DNA of 26,220 nucleotides from DASPLX01 sp035627375 (GTDB lineage: Bacteria > Pseudomonadota > Gammaproteobacteria > Burkholderiales > Burkholderiaceae_D). Location: the NCBI GenBank assembly GCA_035627375.1, contig DASPLX010000016.1, positions 1-26,220 on the forward strand, written 5' to 3'. The translations under genes and the position numbers were made by a program. This document shows positions 16,184-24,228 of the stretch, one piece after another (positions within the stretch are counted from its first letter, which is position 1; the number at the start of each line of letters is the position of its first letter). The notes under the pieces were generated by a model. It saw nothing but the letters and a program-made list of their open reading frames with translations. It was not told the DNA's origin and made no database searches.

Positions 16184-16222
16184 TAAGTCTCTGTTATTTC
16201 CTGTGCCAAAATCCTCCAGATT

Positions 16223-16238
16223 TGCCGAATATTCGGCA
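16223..16238. promoter_or_regulatory. 16-bp perfect palindrome upstream of the PfpI-type gene
   Basis: TGCCGAATATTCGGCA is fully self-complementary. It lies about 107 bp before the DJ-1/PfpI start and 69 bp, centre to centre, from the palindrome at 16149-16175. A further 13-bp inverted repeat, CATGAACTTCATG, lies at 16267-16279. The binding protein is unknown. Confidence 0.45.
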
Positions 16239-16344
16239 GAAATGTGGTTTTGAGAAAAAATATTTTCATGAACTTCATGCCATCTTGTCGATCTGCTCAG
16301 CAGAGCGGCCATTCCTGGCCTGCCTTGTCCCGGGAGAACGGATC

Positions 16345-16947
16345 ATGGAACATCGATTGAATGGAATGAGCATTGCTATCCTGGCAACTACAGGATTTGA
16401 ACAAGCCGAACTGACGGAACCGCGCGCCGCGCTCGACGAGGCCGGCGCGGCGACGAAGATCGTTTCGACCCAACGCGGCCGCATCACCGGTTTTCATCAC
16501 GATGCCAAGGCCGATCAATTCGACGTCGATCTCACCTTCGACGAGGCCGAGGCGGACGATTTCGATGCCGTGCTGCTGCCGGGCGGCGTCTATAACGCCG
16601 ACCAGTTGCGAATCGTTCCGCAGGCGCAGCAATTCGTGCGCCGGATGCAGGAGCAAGGCAAACCGATCGCCGCGATTTGCCATGGCGCATGGCTGTTGGT
16701 GTCGGCCGGCCTGGTGAGCGGCCGCACGCTGACTGCCTGGCCGACCTTGCAAGACGATATCCGCAACGCCGGCGGCGCCTGGGTCGATCGGGAAGTCGTG
16801 GTCGACGGCAACCTCGTCAGCAGCCGCAAGCCGGACGACATCCCGGCCTTCAACGACAAGCTGCTGGAATTGCTGACGGCGCGATTTGCCGGCAGCGTGC
16901 GAGGAACCGGCGACGAAGCCGGCACCTCGATCGGAATCAGCGGGTGA
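16345..16947 (+). CDS. DJ-1/PfpI family protein (type 1 glutamine amidotransferase-like)
   Basis: This 200-residue protein has the PfpI fold. Its nucleophile elbow is AAICHGAWLL with Cys112 followed by His113, and Glu19 in TTGFEQAEL is the acidic partner of the Cys. Length and motifs match the YhbO/PfpI group, described as stress-protective and variously as protease, glyoxalase or deglycase; the activity in this case is not settled by sequence. I chose the ATG at 16345, with GGGAGA upstream. The frame is open further upstream, but that part is AT-rich and non-homologous. The gene's stop is only 3 bp from the stop of the convergent Crp/Fnr gene. Confidence 0.92.
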   Translation: MEHRLNGMSIAILATTGFEQAELTEPRAALDEAGAATKIVSTQRGRITGFHHDAKADQFDVDLTFDEAEADDFDAVLLPGGVYNADQLRIVPQAQQFVRRMQEQGKPIAAICHGAWLLVSAGLVSGRTLTAWPTLQDDIRNAGGAWVDREVVVDGNLVSSRKPDDIPAFNDKLLELLTARFAGSVRGTGDEAGTSIGISG

Positions 16948-16950
16948 AAA

Positions 16951-17631
16951 CTAAGCCCCGAAAACGCGCAAGCGATCGAGATCGAGTATGGTGATGCAGC
17001 CATACTCGACCTTGAGCAGCCCTTCCCTTTCCAACACCTGCAGCGCCTGGTTGGCGCGCTGCCGGGACGTGCTGCATAGATAACCGATCTCTTCCTGCGA
17101 AATCTGCAGTTCGCGGCTGCTGCCCGGATTCAGATGGGGATTGAACAAGGCCGCCAGGCAGCGCGCCACGCGCGCATCGGTGTCGAGCATGCGATCGTAT
17201 TCGACCAGCGAAATGAACAGGCCGAGCCGTTCGTTCAGCTGCATCAGCAGGAAACGGTTGAAGCCGATGCTGTTATCCAGGAGCCAATTGAAGGTCGAGC
17301 GCGGCATGAACGCCAGCCGGCTGTCGCGCAACGCCACCACGTCGTAGCGGCGCGGCTCGGTCTTCAGCAACGAGCCTTCTCCGAACCAGCCGCCGGTACG
17401 CATGCCGGTGAAGGTCACGGTCTTTCCTTCGGGAGAAACGCTGCTCATCTTCAGCAAGCCGTCGATGACGCCGATCCAATGCTCGACCGGATCCCCCTTG
17501 TGGCAAACATAGCTGCCGGCGGGATAGGAACGTTCGATCACTTCGCTGTTCACGCGCGCCATCTGCTCCGGCGTCAATGAGCGCGCCCACAGCGGATCTT
17601 GCAGCATGTCTTTGAGCGAAGGGGAAGGCAT
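16951..17631 (-). CDS. Crp/Fnr family transcriptional regulator
   Basis: This 226-residue regulator has a cNMP-binding-like jelly roll (about 35-120), a long dimerisation helix (about 122-150) and a winged helix-turn-helix (about 176-212, ISQEEIGYLCSTSRQRANQALQVLEREGLL). The phosphate-binding cassette reads GEGSLLKTEPRRYDVVA, unlike the cAMP-contact cassette of CRP, so the effector may differ. No FNR-type cysteine cluster is seen. The recognition helix has SRQRANQ where CRP has SRETVGR. I use the ATG at 17631; GTG codons upstream in frame could add 7 residues. It is divergent from the acyl-CoA synthetase/ABC operon, with a matching inverted repeat between them, and is probably its activator (inference). 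Confidence 0.92.
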   Translation of the reverse strand: MPSPSLKDMLQDPLWARSLTPEQMARVNSEVIERSYPAGSYVCHKGDPVEHWIGVIDGLLKMSSVSPEGKTVTFTGMRTGGWFGEGSLLKTEPRRYDVVALRDSRLAFMPRSTFNWLLDNSIGFNRFLLMQLNERLGLFISLVEYDRMLDTDARVARCLAALFNPHLNPGSSRELQISQEEIGYLCSTSRQRANQALQVLEREGLLKVEYGCITILDLDRLRVFGA

Positions 17632-17676
17632 GTCAATTGTGCGACGCACCACTCGTTGTTTTTGAATCCGCGACGA

Positions 17677-17694
17677 TTGTCAGGTATATGACAA
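17677..17694. promoter_or_regulatory. Predicted Crp/Fnr-type operator TTGTCA-N6-TGACAA
   Basis: TTGTCAGGTATATGACAA has perfect 6-bp arms and a 6-bp spacer, the TGNNA-N6-TNNCA architecture of CRP-superfamily sites. It lies 46 bp upstream of the regulator ATG at 17631. Its centre (17685.5) is 41.5 bp before the start predicted from TACTAT at 17715-17720, the usual class II activator position. Confidence 0.6.
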
Positions 17695-17714
17695 CATCGT
17701 TAGAGTGATGCTTC

Positions 17715-17720
17715 TACTAT
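17715..17720 (+). promoter_or_regulatory. Predicted -10 box of the CoA-synthetase/ABC operon
   Basis: TACTAT matches TATAAT at four of six positions. No good -35 hexamer lies 16-18 bp upstream, which fits an activator-dependent promoter using the inverted repeat at 17677-17694. The predicted start is about 17727. Confidence 0.4.
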
Positions 17721-18010
17721 ACGAGCCAGAACGAGAAACGGAGACATTGTATGCGGATATGTACGCCACGGAAACAACAGCGGCTGCGTATTGGCATCCA
17801 TTTTTGATTTGCAATACCCCCACCCTCCGCTTCCTGTTCCGCGATGGAGCCGTGTTGCGCACGTAAGAGTGCCGTCAGTTTGAGCGCCGACACTCGCGCG
17901 TACCGATGGCATCGGAAAATGCCGTTCGTACGCATTGCGCTTTCCGGCCTGGCGACCGGCTATTGGCTGTCGCGCCCGCCGGCAAGGCGAGCGCAGCGAC
18001 GGCGAGCACG
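17721..18010 (+). other. Long 5' leader of the CoA-synthetase/ABC operon
   Basis: The gene-free stretch between the regulator and the synthetase is about 380 bp, of which roughly 285 would be transcribed leader. It holds two mutually exclusive short hairpins: CCGA-TGGCA-TCGG at 17903-17915, and GGCAT/ATGCC at 17908-17923. A 62-codon frame from 17844 has no ribosome site. I recognise no riboswitch family. Confidence 0.35.
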
Positions 18011-19987
18011 ATGGAGACAATGGTGGAGATGACTGGCAAAGCTGTACGGACCTTTCCGCGCCTCCTGCTGCAACATGAGCAGACGCGCCCAGGCAAGGCG
18101 GCCTTCCGCGAGAAGGATCTCGGCATCTGGCAGACCTGGAATTGGCGCCAGGTCAACGAGGAAGTGCGGGCGCTGGCCTGCGGCCTCGCCGCGATCGGCT
18201 TCAAGCGCGGCATGAACCTGGCGATCATCGGCGACAACCGTCCGCGCCTGTACTGGGCGATGATGGCCGCGCAAGCGCTCGGCGGCGTGCCGGTGCCGCT
18301 CTACCAGGATGCCCCCGCCGCCGACATGGCCTACGTGCTGGATGACGGCGAAATCGATTTCGCCGTCGTCGAGGATCAGGAGCAGGTGGACAAGCTGTTC
18401 GAGATCAAGCAGACGGTCCCGCGCATCTCCCACATCATCTACGACGACGAGCGCGGCATGCGCCACTACACGCAGCCGGAACTGACCTGGTATGCCCGGC
18501 TGCAGGAGATCGGCCGCGAATACGACCGCGCCCATCCGAATTTCTATATGGAGCAGATCGAAGCCGGCAATCCGGACGACGTCGCGATCATGCTCTATAC
18601 CTCGGGCACGACCGGCAAGCCGAAAGGCGTGTGCCAGACCCACGGCGCGCTGATTGCGGCCGCGACCGGCGGTGTCGCCTTCGACAGACTGAGCGAGGAC
18701 GAGGAAATCCTGTCCTACCTGCCGATGGCCTGGGTCGGCGACAACCTGTTCTCGTACGCGCAGGCGCTGGTGGCGGGCTTCACCGTCAATTGCCCGGAAT
18801 CGGGCGAAACCGTGATGACGGACTTGCGCGAGATCGGGCCGACCTATTACTTCGCGCCGCCACGCATCTTCGAAAACATGCTGACGACCGTGATGATCCG
18901 CATGGAAGACGCGAGCGCGATCAAGCGCAAGATGTTCCACTATTACATGGACGTCGCGCGCCGCGTCGGCTCCGACATTCTCGACGGCAAGCAGGTCTCG
19001 GCCATCGACCGCCTCAACTACGCGATCGGCAACCTGCTCGTCTACGGTCCGCTCAAGAACGTGCTGGGACTGTCGCGCGTGCGCGTCGCTTACACGGCGG
19101 GCGCCGCGATCGGCCCCGACCTGTTCCGCTTCTACCGCTCGATCGGCGTCAACCTCAAGCAGCTCTATGGCACGACCGAGACTTGCGCCTATGTCTGCCT
19201 GCAACCGGACGGCAACATCAAGTTCGATTCGGTCGGCCTGCCGGCGCCCGGCGTCGAAGTCACGCTGGCGGACAACGGCGAAGTGCTGGTGCGTTCGGCG
19301 GCGATGCTCAAGGAATACTACAAGCGGCCCGACGCCACGGCGGAGGTGATCGATGCCGACGGCTATTACCACACGGGAGACGCCGGCATCTTCGATGCTG
19401 AAGGCCACCTGAAGATCATCGATCGCGCCGCCGACGTCGGCAAGATGGTCGACGGCGGCATGTTCGCCCCCAACTATATCGAGAACAAGCTCAAGTTCTT
19501 CCCCTTCATCAAGGAAGCCGTCGCCTTCGGCGGCGGCCGCGACAAGGTCTGCGCCTTCATCAACATCGACATGGAAGCGGTCGGCAACTGGGCCGAGCGG
19601 CGCGGCATCCCCTATTCCGGTTACACCGACCTGGCGGCGAAGGAGGAAGTGTATCTCCTGATCCTCGAGTGCATCGAGAAAGTCAATGCCGATCTCGCCA
19701 ACGAAGCGCTGATGTCGGGCACCCAGATCCATCGCTTCCTCGTGCTGCACAAGGAACTCGATCCCGACGACGACGAGCTTACCCGCACGCGCAAGGTGCG
19801 GCGCAAGTTCATCGCCGAAAAATACGCGGTGCTGATCGACGCGCTCTATGCCGGCAAGCCCTCGCAATATATCGAAACCCTCGTGAAGTTCGAGGATGGC
19901 CGCCAGGGCAAGGTCGCGGCCGATCTCAAGATCCGCGACGCCCGGACCTTCCCGGCCCACTCCCTACCGCTGCAAAGGGCCGCATGA
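18011..19987 (+). CDS. AMP-dependent long-chain-type acyl-CoA synthetase
   Basis: This 658-residue ligase of the adenylate-forming family should activate a carboxylic acid to its CoA thioester with ATP. The P-loop YTSGTTGKPKG is at 196-206. Later come YGTTETCAYVC (A5), the HTGDAG motif (A7) and the IIDRAADVGKMVDGGMFAPNYIENKL hinge region, in place of the usual G-E-N hinge. Length and the LGIWQTWNWRQVNEEVRALACGLAA opening resemble the large FadD15-like long-chain group; the true substrate is unknown. Starts at 18011, 18020 and 18029 are all possible, with GGAG in the ATGGAGACAATG stretch favouring 18020. An upstream frame to 17906 lacks family character. It is the first gene of the ABC operon, and its TGA overlaps the next ATG as ATGA. 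Confidence 0.93.
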   Translation: METMVEMTGKAVRTFPRLLLQHEQTRPGKAAFREKDLGIWQTWNWRQVNEEVRALACGLAAIGFKRGMNLAIIGDNRPRLYWAMMAAQALGGVPVPLYQDAPAADMAYVLDDGEIDFAVVEDQEQVDKLFEIKQTVPRISHIIYDDERGMRHYTQPELTWYARLQEIGREYDRAHPNFYMEQIEAGNPDDVAIMLYTSGTTGKPKGVCQTHGALIAAATGGVAFDRLSEDEEILSYLPMAWVGDNLFSYAQALVAGFTVNCPESGETVMTDLREIGPTYYFAPPRIFENMLTTVMIRMEDASAIKRKMFHYYMDVARRVGSDILDGKQVSAIDRLNYAIGNLLVYGPLKNVLGLSRVRVAYTAGAAIGPDLFRFYRSIGVNLKQLYGTTETCAYVCLQPDGNIKFDSVGLPAPGVEVTLADNGEVLVRSAAMLKEYYKRPDATAEVIDADGYYHTGDAGIFDAEGHLKIIDRAADVGKMVDGGMFAPNYIENKLKFFPFIKEAVAFGGGRDKVCAFINIDMEAVGNWAERRGIPYSGYTDLAAKEEVYLLILECIEKVNADLANEALMSGTQIHRFLVLHKELDPDDDELTRTRKVRRKFIAEKYAVLIDALYAGKPSQYIETLVKFEDGRQGKVAADLKIRDARTFPAHSLPLQRAA

Positions 19988-20808
19988 TGGATATGCAGGT
20001 AAAGGACAGCCTCATGGACATGCAGGCAGGACGCAAGATCGGCGACGTGATTCTCGACCTGAGAAACATTTCGCTTTCCTTCGGCGGCGTGAAGGCGCTC
20101 ACCGATATCTCCTTCGATGTGCGCGAGCACGAGATCCGCGCCATCATCGGCCCGAACGGCGCCGGCAAGAGCTCGATGCTGAACGTGATCAACGGCGTCT
20201 ACCGTCCGCAGGTCGGCGAGATCGTCTATCGCGGCCGGACGCGCCACAACATGGACACCTACATGGCGGCCAAGTCCGGCATCGCGCGCACCTTCCAGAA
20301 CATCGCGCTGTTCAAGGGCATGACGGTGCTCGACAACATCATGACCGGCCGCAACCTGAAGATCCGGACCAACTTCCTGCTGCAGGCGCTCTACTGGGGG
20401 CCGGCGCGCAAGGAAGAGATCGCGCACCGCGCCAAGGTGGAAGAGATCATCGATTTTCTCGAGATCCAGGCGATACGCAAGACGCCGGTGGGACGCCTGC
20501 CTTACGGCTTGCAAAAGCGCGTCGAGCTCGGGCGCGCGCTGGCGGCGGAACCGGAAATCCTGCTGCTCGACGAGCCGATGGCCGGCATGAACGTCGAAGA
20601 GAAACAGGATATGTGCCGCTTCATCCTCGACGTCAACGACCAGTTCGGCACCACCATCGTCCTGATCGAACACGACATGGGCGTGGTGATGGATATCTCG
20701 GACCGCGTCGTCGTGCTCGACTACGGCAAGAAGATCGGCGACGGCACGCCGGACGAAGTGCGCAGCAACCAGGACGTCATCAACGCCTATCTGGGCGTTG
20801 CACATTGA
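19984..20808 (+). CDS. LivG-type ABC transporter ATP-binding protein
   Basis: This 274-residue ATPase has Walker A GPNGAGKS at about 56-63, Walker B EILLLDEPMAGM with the catalytic Glu, the switch His in LIEHDMGVVM, and the LivG-type C-terminus (EVRSNQDVINAYLG). The signature motif is LPYGLQKRVELGRAL rather than LSGGQ, as I recall being usual in this LivG subgroup. It should drive uptake with the LivF-type ATPase and the two permeases downstream. The ATG at 19984 overlaps the synthetase stop as ATGA, so translation is probably coupled. A second in-frame ATG follows directly, and another at 20017 is possible. The link to the synthetase ties uptake to CoA activation. Confidence 0.93.
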   Translation: MMDMQVKDSLMDMQAGRKIGDVILDLRNISLSFGGVKALTDISFDVREHEIRAIIGPNGAGKSSMLNVINGVYRPQVGEIVYRGRTRHNMDTYMAAKSGIARTFQNIALFKGMTVLDNIMTGRNLKIRTNFLLQALYWGPARKEEIAHRAKVEEIIDFLEIQAIRKTPVGRLPYGLQKRVELGRALAAEPEILLLDEPMAGMNVEEKQDMCRFILDVNDQFGTTIVLIEHDMGVVMDISDRVVVLDYGKKIGDGTPDEVRSNQDVINAYLGVAH

Positions 20809-20828
20809 GGCGCATTGGGGATACAAGC

Positions 20829-21731
20829 ATGAATATCGGTTTCTTCTTCGAAGTCTTGATCGGCGGCCTGCTGGCCGGTGTGATGTATGCGCTGGTGGCG
20901 CTCGGCTTCGTGCTGATCTACAAGGCGTCCGGCGTGTTCAATTTCGCCCAGGGCGCGATGGTGTTCTTCGCCGCGCTCACCTGCGTCGGCATCGCGACCA
21001 AATTCAACGTCTCGCTCTGGATCGCGATTCCGCTCACGATGGGAGCCATGGTGCTGCTGGGCCTGGCGACCGAACGCATCGTGCTGCGGCCGCTCGTCAA
21101 CCAGCCCGAGATCACGCTGTTTATGGCGACCATCGGCCTGACCTTCTTCATCGAGGGCTTGGCGCAACTGATGTGGGGAGCGGAAGTGCGCCGCCTCGAC
21201 CTCGGAATCGAGGACGTACCGATCGAGACCCTGCTCACCCGGTACAACATCTCGGTCTCCCAATTCGATGTGGCGGCGGCTGGCATCTGCGCGATTCTCG
21301 TCACCGGCCTCGCCTTCTTCTTTTCCAAGACCAAGATCGGCCGCGCCTTGCGCGCCGTCGCCGACGATCACCAGGCGGCGCTGGCGGTCGGCATTCCGCT
21401 GCAGCAGATCTGGGGCATCGTCTGGGCGGTCGCCGGCTTCGTCGCCCTGGTAGCCGGCCTGCTCTGGGGGGCGCGCAACGGCGTCCAGTTCGCGCTGACC
21501 TTCGTCGCCCTGAAGGCCCTGCCCGTGCTGATCCTCGGCGGCTTCACCTCGGTGCCGGGCGCGATCCTCGGCGGCCTCATCATCGGCGCCTCGGAAAAGC
21601 TGGCCGAAGTCTATATCGGCCCGATGGTCGGCGGCGGCATCGAAGGCTGGTTCCCGTACGTGCTGGCGCTGCTGTTCCTGCTGGTGCGGCCGGAAGGCTT
21701 GTTCGGCGAAAAGATCATCCGGCGCATCTGA
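20829..21731 (+). CDS. LivH-type branched-chain amino acid ABC transporter permease
   Basis: This 300-residue inner-membrane permease has about eight hydrophobic segments and the LivH hallmarks. These include GLLAGVMYALVALGFVLIYKASGVFNFAQGAM at the N-terminus, and the cytoplasmic loop SKTKIGRALRAVADDHQAALAVGI, which docks to the ATPase. GGFTSVPGAILGGLIIG near the end is also typical. It should form the translocation pore with the LivM-type partner next door. The ATG at 20829 starts 20 bp after the ATPase stop, with GGGGA upstream. The HAAT family carries branched-chain amino acids, amides, urea and also aromatic or fatty carboxylates, so the substrate is open. Confidence 0.93.
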   Translation: MNIGFFFEVLIGGLLAGVMYALVALGFVLIYKASGVFNFAQGAMVFFAALTCVGIATKFNVSLWIAIPLTMGAMVLLGLATERIVLRPLVNQPEITLFMATIGLTFFIEGLAQLMWGAEVRRLDLGIEDVPIETLLTRYNISVSQFDVAAAGICAILVTGLAFFFSKTKIGRALRAVADDHQAALAVGIPLQQIWGIVWAVAGFVALVAGLLWGARNGVQFALTFVALKALPVLILGGFTSVPGAILGGLIIGASEKLAEVYIGPMVGGGIEGWFPYVLALLFLLVRPEGLFGEKIIRRI

Positions 21732-21752
21732 TTCTGGAACGGGGAAAAAGAC

Positions 21753-22811
21753 ATGTTCTACCGCGAAGCAGGACAATTCAAGACGACCTACCAGGCCGAC
21801 AGCCAGATCATGCCGATCCGGCAGGACCGCATCGGCCTGGCGCTCATTCTCGCCGCGGCTTTCGTCGCCGTGCCGATGCTGGCCTCTCCCTACGCCTTCT
21901 CGGCCATCCTGATCCCGTTCCTGATTTTCTCGCTGGCGGCGCTCGGCCTCAACATCCTGACCGGTTATGCCGGCCAGCTCTCGCTCGGCACGGCGGCCTT
22001 CATGGCGGTCGGCGCCTTCTCGGCCTATAACTTCGTGTTGCGCATTCCCGGCATGCCCATCCTGCTGGCCTTCGTGCTCGGCGGCTTGTGCGCGGCCATG
22101 GTCGGGGTCGCCTTCGGCCTGCCGTCGCTGCGCATCCGCGGCTTCTACCTGGCGGCGGCGACGCTGGCCACGCAATTCTTCGTGGTCTGGTGCCTGACCA
22201 AGATCCAGTGGTTCACCAACTACAGCTCGTCGGGCGTGATCACGGCGCAGAAGATTTCCATCCTCGGCTACGACTTCGATACGCCGGCCTCCAAATACCT
22301 GCTGACGCTGACCATCGTATGCGTGATGGCGCTGCTGGCGAAGAACATGACGCGCACCAACATCGGCCGCTCCTGGATGGCGGTGCGCGACATGGATGTG
22401 GCCGCCGAAGTGATCGGCTTCCGCTTGATGCGCACCAAGCTGCTCGCATTTGCCGTCAGTTCATTCTATTGCGGCGTGGCAGGCGCGCTGTATGCTTTCG
22501 CCTATCTCGGCACGGTGGAGCCGGAAGCCTACAACCTGGATCTGTCGTTCCGCATCCTGTTCATGATCATCATCGGCGGCGTCGGCTCGATCCTCGGCTC
22601 CTTCCTCGGCGCCGCTTTCATCGTATTGCTGCCGATCTTCCTGAACGTGGTCGCGCATGCCTTGTCGCTGCCGACTTCGGTGGCGTCGAACCTGGAGTTG
22701 ATGGTATTCGGCTCGCTGATCATTTTCTTCCTGATCGTCGAGCCTCACGGTCTGGCGCGGCTGTGGCAGATCGGCAAGGAAAAGCTGCGCCTGTGGCCTT
22801 TCCCGTACTGA
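21753..22811 (+). CDS. LivM-type branched-chain amino acid ABC transporter permease
   Basis: This 352-residue inner-membrane permease pairs with the LivH-type protein. After a polar N-terminal tail of about 28 residues (MFYREAGQFKTTYQADSQIM) there are about eight to ten hydrophobic segments. Family markers include LNILTGYAGQLSLGTAAFMAVGAFSAY, the ATPase-docking loop NIGRSWMAVRDMDVAAEVIGF, and IIGGVGSILGSFLGAAFIVLLP. The N-terminal tail is longer than in E. coli LivM-like cores, and I recall it as typical of the subgroup found beside CoA ligases. The start has GGGGAAAA upstream and lies 21 bp after the LivH-type stop. A compact hairpin follows the stop codon. Confidence 0.93.
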   Translation: MFYREAGQFKTTYQADSQIMPIRQDRIGLALILAAAFVAVPMLASPYAFSAILIPFLIFSLAALGLNILTGYAGQLSLGTAAFMAVGAFSAYNFVLRIPGMPILLAFVLGGLCAAMVGVAFGLPSLRIRGFYLAAATLATQFFVVWCLTKIQWFTNYSSSGVITAQKISILGYDFDTPASKYLLTLTIVCVMALLAKNMTRTNIGRSWMAVRDMDVAAEVIGFRLMRTKLLAFAVSSFYCGVAGALYAFAYLGTVEPEAYNLDLSFRILFMIIIGGVGSILGSFLGAAFIVLLPIFLNVVAHALSLPTSVASNLELMVFGSLIIFFLIVEPHGLARLWQIGKEKLRLWPFPY

Positions 22812-22830
22812 CCGGGTCGTATCGGCCCGG
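22812..22830 (+). other. Hairpin directly after the LivM-type stop codon
   Basis: CCGGGTCG and CGGCCCGG pair around a TAT loop to give an 8-bp stem with one U-G wobble. There is no T-run. It lies in the 109-bp gap before the binding-protein gene and may act as an RNA processing or stability element. Confidence 0.45.
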
Positions 22831-22920
22831 CCGCGCAGGCTTGGCCTCGGAATCCGGCATGGAGACGTTTGTGGTTCAAGGTAGTCGATTCATCTGACCG
22901 TTCTTAAAAGGAGAAGCACA

Positions 22921-24222
22921 ATGAAAGTCATCAAAACGGCCCTGATTGCAGCTGCACTTGTCGGCGCCGTCGGCGCCGCCCAGGCGCAGGAGCAATTCAT
23001 CCCCATCCTTTCCTATCGCGTCGGTCCCTACGCCGCGGGCGGTTCCGGTTTCTTCGGCGGCTCGATCGATTACTTCAATCTCGTCAATGCCAACGGCGGC
23101 ATCAACGGCGTCAAGCTGAAGTGGGAAGAATGCGAGACCGAGTACAACGCCTCGCGCGGCGTCGAATGCTACGAGCGCCTGAAATCGAAGAACGGCGGCG
23201 CCGGGCTGGTCGAACCGCTGTCGACCGGCATCGCCTATGGCATCCTCGATCGCGTCGCGACCGACAAGATTCCGATGACGATGCTCGGCTACGGCCGTTC
23301 CGATGCCGCCAACGGCAAGGTCTTCCCCTATGTGTTCCCGCTCATCACCAGCTACTGGAACCAGGCCTCGGGCATGGTCCGCTACTTCGCCGACAAGGTA
23401 GGCGGCGTGCAGAACCTGCGCGGCAAGAAGATCGTGCATCTGTACCACGATTCCGCCTACGGCAAGGAACCGTGGCCGGTACTGGAGGAATCGGCCAAGC
23501 AATACGGTTTCGAACTGATCAAGATCGCCGTGCCGCATCCGGGCAACGAGCAGCAATCGCAATGGCTGCAGATCCGCCAGGCCAACCCGGATTTCGTGAT
23601 CCTGTGGGGCTGGGGCGTGATGAATGCGGTGGCGCTGAAGACGGCCCAGCGCAACGGTTTCCCGCGCGACAAGATGCTCGGCGTGTGGTGGGCCGGTTCG
23701 GAAGAAGATACGATCCCGGCCGGCGAGGCGGCCAAGGGATATACCACGATGACCTTCAACACCCCGGGCAACTATCCGGTGCTCGACGAGATCCGCAAGA
23801 AAGTCTACGGCGCCGGCAAAGGCAACCTCGACGACAAGAGCCGCGTCGGTTCGGTGTACCACATGCGCGGCGTGACGGCGGCGATCCTGTGGACCGAAGG
23901 GGTCCGCAAGGCGCAGGAGAAGTTCGGCAAGGGCAAGGTCATGACCGGCGAGCAGATACGCTGGGGCCTCGAGAACCTGAACGTCGACGAAGCGCGCCAG
24001 AAGGCGCTCGGCGCATTCGGCATGTTCCCGCCGGTGAAGACGTCGTGCGAAGACCACGAGGGTTCGGGCGCCGTCAAGGTGCAGCGCTGGGACGGCAGCA
24101 AGTGGGTCGCCGTCACGCCGAACTGGGTGATCGGCGACAAGGCGATGACGCGCAGGCTGATCGAGGAATCCTCGGCCAAGTACGCGGCCGAGAAGAAGAT
24201 CACGCCGGCCTGCATGCAGTAA
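22921..24222 (+). CDS. HAAT-type ABC transporter substrate-binding protein
   Basis: This 433-residue protein has a Sec signal peptide (about residues 1-23, ending AAQAQ) and a type I periplasmic-binding fold. The opening PILSYRVGPYAAGGSGFFGGSIDYFNLVNANGGINGVKLKW is that of a HAAT binding protein, but longer than LivJ and with little LivJ-type ligand-site sequence, so the ligand is probably not a branched-chain amino acid. Mature-region cysteines in EECETEY, VECYERL, TSCEDHEG and PACMQ could form disulfides. AAAAGGAG gives a strong ribosome site before the ATG, stronger than those of the permeases, as expected for a protein needed in excess. Hairpins stand on both sides of the gene. It is transcribed with the permeases and the CoA ligases. 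Confidence 0.92.
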   Translation: MKVIKTALIAAALVGAVGAAQAQEQFIPILSYRVGPYAAGGSGFFGGSIDYFNLVNANGGINGVKLKWEECETEYNASRGVECYERLKSKNGGAGLVEPLSTGIAYGILDRVATDKIPMTMLGYGRSDAANGKVFPYVFPLITSYWNQASGMVRYFADKVGGVQNLRGKKIVHLYHDSAYGKEPWPVLEESAKQYGFELIKIAVPHPGNEQQSQWLQIRQANPDFVILWGWGVMNAVALKTAQRNGFPRDKMLGVWWAGSEEDTIPAGEAAKGYTTMTFNTPGNYPVLDEIRKKVYGAGKGNLDDKSRVGSVYHMRGVTAAILWTEGVRKAQEKFGKGKVMTGEQIRWGLENLNVDEARQKALGAFGMFPPVKTSCEDHEGSGAVKVQRWDGSKWVAVTPNWVIGDKAMTRRLIEESSAKYAAEKKITPACMQ

Positions 24223-24228
24223 TCCACA

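Noticed and set aside
14237..16186. 649-codon plus-strand frame opposite the aminopeptidase
   Set aside because: Antisense shadow; the minus strand encodes a complete M24 peptidase with all metal ligands.
17844..18032. 62-codon frame in the leader of the CoA-synthetase operon
   Set aside because: No Shine-Dalgarno, Arg-rich low-character translation, and it overlaps the synthetase start in another frame.
17960..19960. 666-codon minus-strand frame opposite the acyl-CoA synthetase
   Set aside because: It is an antisense frame produced by high GC at third positions; the plus strand has all the adenylate-forming motifs.
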